NCBI GenBank assembly: GCA_964355075.1
Contig: CAYHCF010000002.1
Coordinates: 1-64,000 of the forward strand
Source of the DNA: B1 sp964355075
GTDB lineage: Bacteria; Bacteroidota; Bacteroidia; UKL13-3
Direction of reading: 5' to 3'
Length of the DNA: 64,000 nt
Each line of letters starts with the position of its first letter. Position 1 is the first letter of the stretch. Below are positions 54,867 through 61,227 of this stretch, one piece after another. The position numbers and the translations under genes are program-made. Below the pieces are notes generated by a model. The model searched no databases. It was not told the origin of the DNA and was given only the letters and a program-made list of their open reading frames with translations.

Positions 54867-55640
54867 ATGGAAAAAATACAGGTAACATATTTATACGAAG
54901 ATTCAGTTGTACGTATTCTGTTAAATGATGGTAAAGGTAATGTGCTCGACCACATCATGATGGAGGAATTGCAGGCAGTTTTGAATTCTTTTAGCACCGC
55001 CAATCAATTAAAGTTGATCATTTTTGAGGGTTCCGGGAAACATTTTTCATTTGGAGCCAGTGTGGAAGAGCATCAAAAAGATATGGCAGGAGCCATGCTT
55101 TCGTCGTTTCACAAATTATTTTATACGCTGCGTGATTTATCCATTCCAACTCTTGCAAAAATTACAGGACAATGCCTCGGAGGTGGAATGGAACTTGCCA
55201 TCATGTGCAATTTTCTTTTTGCGGATCAAACTGCAAAATTTGGGCAACCCGAAATTATTCTGGGTGTATTCCCCCCTCCGGCATCAATTATTTTATCAGA
55301 AAAAATTGGTCTGGCCAGGGCAGAAGAATTGATAATTACCGGAAAAACGATAGGTGCTGAAGAAGCAAAAAACAGTGGTTTACTGAATTATTTATTTGAG
55401 GACAAAGCTGCTCTTGAAACCGGAACAAATGAATGGATAGAGCAGAATATCCTTCCAAAAAGTGCGTCTTCACTCAGATTTGCCAACAAAGCAGTAAGAC
55501 TAAAATTCAACCATTTACTTTCAAACTTCTTACCCCAGTTAGAACAATTGTACGTTAACAGTTTAATGGAAACAAATGATGCCAATGAAGGGATCTGTTC
55601 ATTTTTAGAAAAAAGAAAACCTCTTTGGAAAAATAATTAA
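54867..55640 (+). CDS. dch: Cyclohexa-1,5-diene-1-carbonyl-CoA hydratase Dch
   Basis: 257 residues, the Dch length. Crotonase fold with the Dch-type segments FSFGASVEEHQKDMAGAML, GQCLGGGMELAIMCNFLFAD and FGQPEIILGVFPPPASIIL. Dch hydrates the dienoyl-CoA product of benzoyl-CoA reductase to 6-hydroxycyclohex-1-ene-1-carbonyl-CoA, the Had substrate. It starts 2 bases after oah. Its presence supports a class I/1,5-diene route rather than the class II-specific path only. Confidence 0.92.
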   Translation: MEKIQVTYLYEDSVVRILLNDGKGNVLDHIMMEELQAVLNSFSTANQLKLIIFEGSGKHFSFGASVEEHQKDMAGAMLSSFHKLFYTLRDLSIPTLAKITGQCLGGGMELAIMCNFLFADQTAKFGQPEIILGVFPPPASIILSEKIGLARAEELIITGKTIGAEEAKNSGLLNYLFEDKAALETGTNEWIEQNILPKSASSLRFANKAVRLKFNHLLSNFLPQLEQLYVNSLMETNDANEGICSFLEKRKPLWKNN

Positions 55641-55650
55641 CCTTAATACT

Positions 55651-57648
55651 ATGGAATCGTTAAAAACAGTTGGTGTTGTGGGAGCAGGTACGATGGGTTC
55701 AGCCCTCACTCAGAAATTTGCCCAGGAAGGATTTAAGGTTATTCTGGCAGACAGGACAATCAGCTTTGTAGACAGAGGAATTAATGGCATAAAATCGAGT
55801 TTACAGGAAGGAATTCAAAAAAAGGTTTTTACAGAAGAACAAGCTGGTAAAACCCTCAGCAATATTTCCGGCACAGAAAATCTGGAAGACTTAAAAGCTT
55901 GTGATATTGTTATTGAAGCCATATTTGAAAATTTTGATGCAAAAATTGATTTGTTTAAAAACCTATCAAATGTGTTATCCGATACTTGTATCATCGCAAC
56001 CAATACTTCTTCTTTTTCAGTTAATGAATTAAGTGAATATGTAAAAAATCCTGAACGCTTTATTGGCTTGCATTATTTTTACCATGCGGCAAAAAATCGT
56101 CTGGTGGAAATTATCCCGAACAAAAAAACTTCTGCAGGTGTTATCGAAAGTGCCCGGCGTTTTTCGTTTATTTCAGGGAAAGATGCCATTTATTGTAAGG
56201 ATTCCTACGGTTTTGTGGTAAACCGTTATTTTGTTCCCTGGTTGAATGAAGCTTGCAGGCTTCTGGAAGAAAATATTGGAAATATTCCTACCATTGATTC
56301 CGTTTGTTCAGAAAAATTTGGTGTAAGCATGGGTCCATTTGCATTAATGAATGCCACCGGAGTTCCCATTACCTATCATTCCCAAAAAACACTTGAAGTA
56401 TTTGGTGAACTCTATAAAACCTCAGAAATATTAAGGATTCAAACTGAATTAAACCAGCCATGGAGCCTTGAAGGAGAAGTATTGGCTGATGATGTGATCA
56501 GAAAAGAAATAGCGGAGCGGATGATCGGAATTGAATTTTTGGTATGTTCACAATTGCTTGAAGAAGAAACCTGCTCAGCCACCGAAATAAATCGTGGTGC
56601 CCGCATCGGTTTAAAATGGAGATCCGGCCCCATTGAATTAATGAGTAGATATGGCGAGGCAGAGACTCAAAGATTCGTATCTTTAATAGCTAAAAGATAC
56701 AATACCCCTGTTCCAGCTACGGTGGATTCAAGTTTCTGGAAACAAGCGTATGTATTATATGAAAAATGGGGTAAAAATGTTACCCTTACCATGTCGAGAC
56801 CTGAAGATCTGAACGCACTTAATGAAGAGGTAATCAAACAACTTTTGGAAAAATTTACCATAGCTGATACAGATCCTGAAGTTGAAAATATCTTTTTGGT
56901 TGGTTCCGGAAAAGCCTTTGTTGCCGGCGCCGATATTAAATTTTTTGTTAAACACATGAAGGCGCTTTCCTTCGATAAAATTGAAACCTTTACCCGATTC
57001 GGTCAGGACGTACTTGAAAGGATTGACCAATCAAACAAAAAGGTTATTGTTATTTTAAATGGAATGGCCTTAGGTGGAGGCTTAGAGCTGGCATTATGTG
57101 CCGACCTGATTGTGGCACTTCCAGGTGCAACTATGTCATTCCCGGAAACCGGTATTGGAATCTATCCGGGTTTGGGAGGAACACAGAGAAGCGCAAGAAG
57201 AATTGATAAAGCATTGAGTAAATACATGATTCATACCGGAAAGACATTAAGTGCAAAAGATGCTTTTGAAATTGGATTAGTAGATAAGGTCATTTCTGTT
57301 GAAGAAATGTTCGATTTGATTTATGGAAATATGGAATTACCTGCTCCTAATAAACCTGTCCTGAATGAAAAATGGCTCGCCATCAAGAATTTTTTCGAGG
57401 ATCATAAGCTCGCTGAATTGCTCTCGCATCAGATTCACGATACACTGATTTCTAAAGAAGAAGCGGATCGCATTTGTAAAACATTGGCATTTAAAGCGCC
57501 TCTTGCTTTGCAATATGCCGACAAATTAATTGAAGATGCAAAAGGCTGCGCAGATGAATTGAATTATTTAACCAAAATTTTCAGCACGCAGGACGCATTG
57601 CTGGGATTGACTTCAATTGGAAAGCGGGTTGAATTTAAAGGGCACTAG
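55651..57648 (+). CDS. 3-hydroxyacyl-CoA dehydrogenase / enoyl-CoA hydratase fusion
   Basis: 665 residues. The order is dehydrogenase first and crotonase second, opposite to E. coli FadB. The NAD domain begins VGVVGAGTMGSALTQKFAQ, with NTSSFSVNEL and GLHYFYHAAKNRLVEIIP. The C-terminal dehydrogenase domain covers about 190-370. The crotonase part has GSGKAFVAGADIKFFVKH, GMALGGGLELALCADL and ETGIGIYPGLGGTQRSARR near residues 410-530. It would oxidise 3-hydroxypimelyl-CoA and/or hydrate enoyl-CoA intermediates; the step is inferred from context. The layout resembles archaeal and anaerobe fusions. It is the last gene of the run and is followed by repeats. Confidence 0.85.
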   Translation: MESLKTVGVVGAGTMGSALTQKFAQEGFKVILADRTISFVDRGINGIKSSLQEGIQKKVFTEEQAGKTLSNISGTENLEDLKACDIVIEAIFENFDAKIDLFKNLSNVLSDTCIIATNTSSFSVNELSEYVKNPERFIGLHYFYHAAKNRLVEIIPNKKTSAGVIESARRFSFISGKDAIYCKDSYGFVVNRYFVPWLNEACRLLEENIGNIPTIDSVCSEKFGVSMGPFALMNATGVPITYHSQKTLEVFGELYKTSEILRIQTELNQPWSLEGEVLADDVIRKEIAERMIGIEFLVCSQLLEEETCSATEINRGARIGLKWRSGPIELMSRYGEAETQRFVSLIAKRYNTPVPATVDSSFWKQAYVLYEKWGKNVTLTMSRPEDLNALNEEVIKQLLEKFTIADTDPEVENIFLVGSGKAFVAGADIKFFVKHMKALSFDKIETFTRFGQDVLERIDQSNKKVIVILNGMALGGGLELALCADLIVALPGATMSFPETGIGIYPGLGGTQRSARRIDKALSKYMIHTGKTLSAKDAFEIGLVDKVISVEEMFDLIYGNMELPAPNKPVLNEKWLAIKNFFEDHKLAELLSHQIHDTLISKEEADRICKTLAFKAPLALQYADKLIEDAKGCADELNYLTKIFSTQDALLGLTSIGKRVEFKGH

Positions 57649-57690
57649 GAGATGAGAGATGGGAAATGAGAGATGAGAAATGGGAAATGG
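57649..57690 (+). repeat. GAGATGG-type heptamer array
   Basis: Six perfect-phase 7-base units of the type GAGATGA, GAGATGG, GAAATGA or GAAATGG begin right after the stop of the fusion gene. Confidence 0.85.
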
Positions 57691-57697
57691 AATTCGA

Positions 57698-57716
57698 AAA
57701 ACCCTGAAGGGGTTTT
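57698..57716. terminator. Hairpin downstream of the aromatic cluster
   Basis: AAAACCC (57698-57704) pairs with GGGTTTT (57710-57716) around TGAAG and is followed by an A/T run; it may terminate the aromatic operon. Confidence 0.45.
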
Positions 57717-57726
57717 ATAATAATAT

Positions 57727-57777
57727 CCACGGGTTGCTTTGTACAACGAAGCTTTAGCGTAGTTGTGCAACCCGTGG
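57727..57777. repeat. REP-like palindrome
   Basis: Arms CCACGGGTTGC (57727-57737) and GCAACCCGTGG (57767-57777) are a perfect 11-base inverted repeat with a 29-base interior that also pairs partly (ACAAC with GTTGT). It resembles intergenic palindromes of Bacteroidota. Confidence 0.75.
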
Positions 57778-57900
57778 TATGAAATGAGCAAAAGAAAGGC
57801 GCGGCACAAGAATTTATGAACAGTAAACAGAATTTAAGCCGCGCAATCTGCACAGATTAAAAAAGTGTGGTTAGTCGAATTGGACGCTAATCTTAGGATA

Positions 57901-57963
57901 GAGATGGGAAAGGAAATGGGAGATGGGATGTCTGATAGTTATCGGGAGGGAAATGAGAAATAA
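57901..57963 (+). repeat. Second GAGATGG heptamer block with small insert
   Basis: Units GAGATGG, GAAATGA and GAAATAA occur in blocks separated by a 23-base piece containing the palindrome GATAGTTATC. This again shows a palindrome inserted within a seven-base array. Confidence 0.65.
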
Positions 57964-58035
57964 AAATGATAATTATTGGAATATCGTTGTATAGTAGCCC
58001 TTCTGGCTATTTTTTTTCGGTTGAATGAAAATGAA

Positions 58036-59094
58036 ATGAATGATGTATTAAAGATATCGGTTAATCATGCGAACAAAGCGATAATAATCTGGCTACTTAC
58101 CGGATGTGTGTTGATATACATCATGGTAGTTGTGGGTGGCGTAACCAGATTGACAAACTCCGGATTATCAATGGTTGAATGGAGTCCGGTGGGATCAATA
58201 CCACCTGTTAATGAACAGGAATGGATGATTCAGTTTGAAAAATATAAGCAATCTCCCGAATTTAAAATTGTAAATAAAGAATTTACATTACAGGATTTCA
58301 AAGGAATATTTTGGTGGGAATACCTGCATCGGTTTATTGGAAGGTTTATCGGAATCGTTTTTATCATACCCTTTTTGTATTTTTTAATACGCAATAAATT
58401 CCCAAAAGGTTTTACAAAAAAAATGTTGATCCTGTTATTTATCGGATCATTGCAGGGATTTTTAGGATGGTTTATGGTAAAAAGCGGGTTGCAAAGCAAT
58501 CCTCATGTAAGTCATTACCGACTTGCCTTGCACCTGATTACCGCATTTACAGCGTTTGGATTTTCGTTTTGGTATGCCCTGGATTTGATTTATCCAAAAA
58601 TTGAAATTGAGGAATATTCATCCTTAAAAAAGACAAGTTTGGTATTATTGCTTACCATAACACTTCAGATTGTATACGGAGCCTTTGTGGCAGGATTGAA
58701 AGCAGGATATTTATTCCCAACTTTCCCTAAAATGGGCGATCACTGGATTGCACCTGAAGTAACACTGTTGAATCCTATTTGGAGAAATTTCTTCGAAGGT
58801 CAGGCGGGAGTTCAGTTTATTCACCGAACAATAGCATACCTGATTTTATTTTTAATCGTGCTTTTTTATATAAAATCACTAAAATACAACCTCACTCCGC
58901 TTCTGAAGAACCTCTTTCTGTTTATTACTGGCATTTATTTTGTTCAATTTTTACTGGGAGTTTCCAATATCCTGTTTGGTGTTCCGATAATAATTGGGAT
59001 TCTGCATCAAACAGGTGCTTTCTTCCTGTTTTCATCGGTATTGTTTCTAAACCATAATCTTACAAATAACGCTTCCTTAAACAAGAAGGCATAA
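58036..59094 (+). CDS. ctaA: Heme A synthase CtaA/COX15
   Basis: About 353 residues from the ATG at 58036 (the frame is open to a TTG at 57976, but that stretch is not conserved-looking). It has eight hydrophobic helices. VVGGVTRLTNSGLSMVEW, FWWEYLHRFIGRF, SNPHVSHYRLALHL, FVAGLKAGYLFPTFPKMG and QFIHRTIAYLILFL carry the heme-binding histidines and signature of COX15. It converts heme O to heme A for aa3-type oxidases, so the organism probably respires oxygen. It lies between the anaerobic cluster and the molybdenum genes, 4 bases before mocA. Confidence 0.9.
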   Translation: MNDVLKISVNHANKAIIIWLLTGCVLIYIMVVVGGVTRLTNSGLSMVEWSPVGSIPPVNEQEWMIQFEKYKQSPEFKIVNKEFTLQDFKGIFWWEYLHRFIGRFIGIVFIIPFLYFLIRNKFPKGFTKKMLILLFIGSLQGFLGWFMVKSGLQSNPHVSHYRLALHLITAFTAFGFSFWYALDLIYPKIEIEEYSSLKKTSLVLLLTITLQIVYGAFVAGLKAGYLFPTFPKMGDHWIAPEVTLLNPIWRNFFEGQAGVQFIHRTIAYLILFLIVLFYIKSLKYNLTPLLKNLFLFITGIYFVQFLLGVSNILFGVPIIIGILHQTGAFFLFSSVLFLNHNLTNNASLNKKA

Positions 59095-59098
59095 AGTA

Positions 59099-59713
59099 AT
59101 GGAACCTCAGGATAAATATAAGGTTATTGTTCTCATGGCGGGTAAATCATCAAGGTTTGGACAGCCTAAGGCTTTTTTACCATTTAATAAAGACAGGAAC
59201 TTTATACAAAACCTCCTCTTCCAATACAGGGAAGCAGGTATTGAGGAAATTATTTTGGTTACTAATGTATCCGTACTTAAAGAACTGGAAAAACAATTAC
59301 AGGAAAATTTGTTTGATGGCTCTTTAAAAATTGTTATCAATCCTGAACCCGAATCGGATCGGTTTTTCAGTCTGAAGCTGGCCTTGAAAAATATGGATAT
59401 CTGCTGTTCTGCCTTTATCCAAAATATTGATAACCCATTTATATCTTCTGAATTAATCAGTAAGATGAGAAATAAAATCAAACCCGGGAAATACGTTGTA
59501 CCAAGCTTTCTAGGCAAAAAGGGTCATCCGGTTTTATTATCAAAAGAGATCCTTCAATACCTCTCAACAATAATGTCTGACAGTGAAAACCTGAAAGAAA
59601 TTTTGGCTGAATTTGCATTTGAAGAAGTATTTGTTGATGATGAAAGCGTTCTGGCTAATATCAACACAAAAGAAGATTATTTCAACTATTTCAACTATGC
59701 AATCCCTGTTTGA
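59099..59713 (+). CDS. mocA: Molybdenum cofactor cytidylyltransferase-like protein (MocA)
   Basis: 204 residues, NTP-transferase fold. The nucleotide loop is VIVLMAGKSSRFGQPKAFLPF and the second motif GKKGHPVLLSKEI is typical of MocA/MobA-like enzymes that make molybdopterin cytosine dinucleotide. Placed directly before xdhC and a molybdenum hydroxylase, it is probably the cofactor-maturation enzyme for that protein. It overlaps xdhC by 17 bases. Confidence 0.75.
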   Translation: MEPQDKYKVIVLMAGKSSRFGQPKAFLPFNKDRNFIQNLLFQYREAGIEEIILVTNVSVLKELEKQLQENLFDGSLKIVINPEPESDRFFSLKLALKNMDICCSAFIQNIDNPFISSELISKMRNKIKPGKYVVPSFLGKKGHPVLLSKEILQYLSTIMSDSENLKEILAEFAFEEVFVDDESVLANINTKEDYFNYFNYAIPV

Positions 59714-60521
59714 ACGATTACACCTTGCGCTCGAAAAAAGAGAACAGGTAGCATTATGTACCGTTGTTGAAACATCGGGATCAACCCCCTTAAAAGCCGC
59801 TTCAAAAATACTAATTTGGTCCGATGGGAAATCTTCAGGAACCATTGGAGGAGGTAATGTTGAATTTCAGGTCATTGAGGATGCTATTCAGCAAATCAGG
59901 AAAAAGGAATCAAAACTGATCGATTATTCATTATTAAAACAAAACATGTGTTGCGGAGGTACTATGAAAATTTTTATCGAGCCCCAGAAACCGATTAAAC
60001 AATTAATTATTTTCGGTGCAGGGCATATCGGAAGCAATGTGGCCTTTTTTTCACAAAAGCTTTCTTATAAGATTGTACTGGTTGATGAACGTAAAGAGAT
60101 GCTTGATAAAGTTGATTTGCCGGATATAAAAAAAATATTATTGCCCCATAAAAAAGCTTTTGCAGATATTACATTCGATGGCGAAACCTATATCATCATT
60201 TGTACACACCAGCATGAATATGACAGGGAGATTTTGGCTTATTGTGTAAAACAGCAAACCGCTTATTTGGGAATGATTGGAAGTATGCGAAAAGTTCTGG
60301 TAACCAGAAAGCGGTTTTTGGATCAAAAACTATGCAGCAAAAAACGATTAGATCAGGTTGATATGCCCATGGGATTTGATATTGGCCAGAACGGCCCCGA
60401 AGAAATAGCACTGGGTATTGTGGCAAAAATTGTGGCCGTATCTAATCATAAAGAGATTATTCAAACAACAAAATCAGAAAAATATGAAGAAGCGACTTTC
60501 GATAGTGACGGGTGCTGCTAA
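59697..60521 (+). CDS. xdhC: XdhC-family molybdenum cofactor insertion protein
   Basis: About 274 residues from the ATG at 59697 (the frame is open upstream to 59613). The N-terminal XdhC part has CTVVETSGSTPLKAASKILI and GTIGGGNVE. The Rossmann part has FGAGHIGSNVAFFSQKLSY and VLVDERKEML, ending near YLGMIGSMRKVLVTRKRF. XdhC binds the cofactor and inserts it, often in sulfurated form, into xanthine-oxidase-family enzymes. It fits the adjacent mocA and fused molybdoenzyme. The end overlaps the SDR gene by 38 bases. Confidence 0.85.
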   Translation: MQSLFERLHLALEKREQVALCTVVETSGSTPLKAASKILIWSDGKSSGTIGGGNVEFQVIEDAIQQIRKKESKLIDYSLLKQNMCCGGTMKIFIEPQKPIKQLIIFGAGHIGSNVAFFSQKLSYKIVLVDERKEMLDKVDLPDIKKILLPHKKAFADITFDGETYIIICTHQHEYDREILAYCVKQQTAYLGMIGSMRKVLVTRKRFLDQKLCSKKRLDQVDMPMGFDIGQNGPEEIALGIVAKIVAVSNHKEIIQTTKSEKYEEATFDSDGCC

Positions 60522-61227
60522 AGGTATTGGTAAATCAATTGCATTGCAGTTGTGTGCTGATGGATTTTTTGTAGTATTGATAGATGTTGACAAGGAGGCA
60601 GGCATAAGTCTCGAGAAAGAGATAGGGAGTGATTTCAGCCATTTTATTCATGCCAATATCAATGATGAAAAATCGGTTCAGCAATTATTTGAAGAAGCAA
60701 AAAATAGCTACGGGTCGATTGATTTACTCGTAAATAATGCGGGTATAATCCGGGATAAAATGATCTGGAAAATGAGTCTGGATGAGTTTGATGAAGTTGT
60801 TTCGGTAAATTTGAAAGGAACCTGGATCATGTGCCGGGAAGCAGCAAAAATAATGAAAGAACAAACTTTTGGCAGAATCATAAATATAGCCTCCAGAGCC
60901 TGGCTGGGTAATCCAGGACAATCGAATTATGCAGCCTCAAAAGCCGGTGTAATCGGGCTAACCAGGGTTCTTGCCCTGGAATTAGGAAGATACAATGTGT
61001 TGGTAAATGCTGTTGCCCCCGGCTTAATTGATACGCCTCTTACCCAAAATTTAGAAGCTTCGGTAAGAGAGAAGCTGATACAGGCTCAACCCACAAAAAC
61101 TATTGGAAAACCGGAAGACGTAGCCAACGCAGTTTCCTTTCTGGCAAATGAAAAAACACAATTTATTACCGGACAGGTATTGTATGTTGATGGCGGTAAA
61201 AATATTGGAGCAAATATGAGCTTATGA
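60484..61227 (+). CDS. Short-chain dehydrogenase/reductase (FabG-like)
   Basis: 247 residues from the ATG at 60484, which gives the usual N-terminus KKRLSIVTGAAKGIG. Cofactor loop TGxxxGIG, NNAGI, catalytic Ser in NIASRAWLGNPGQS, and YAASKAG supply the active site; the C-terminus TGQVLYVDGGK is typical. A 3-oxoacyl-type reductase is the closest description. The substrate is unknown, but the position between xdhC and the molybdoenzyme suggests a role in the same catabolic step. It overlaps the next gene by 4 bases (ATGA). Confidence 0.8.
   Translation: MKKRLSIVTGAAKGIGKSIALQLCADGFFVVLIDVDKEAGISLEKEIGSDFSHFIHANINDEKSVQQLFEEAKNSYGSIDLLVNNAGIIRDKMIWKMSLDEFDEVVSVNLKGTWIMCREAAKIMKEQTFGRIINIASRAWLGNPGQSNYAASKAGVIGLTRVLALELGRYNVLVNAVAPGLIDTPLTQNLEASVREKLIQAQPTKTIGKPEDVANAVSFLANEKTQFITGQVLYVDGGKNIGANMSL

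Larger units (their letters stand above)
57691..58035. other. Repeat-rich intergenic region before ctaA
   Basis: No gene. It holds a short hairpin, the GGGTTGC palindrome, AATCTG-CA-CAGATT (around 57847-57860) and a second heptamer block. The low coding potential and dense repeats mark a boundary between the benzoyl-CoA cluster and the next unit. Confidence 0.6.

Noticed and set aside
35854..57648. Class II (tungsten) benzoyl-CoA reductase cluster
   Set aside because: No BamB-type tungstopterin protein or associated electron-bifurcating subunits are present; the oah gene (named bamA elsewhere) is shared by both classes.
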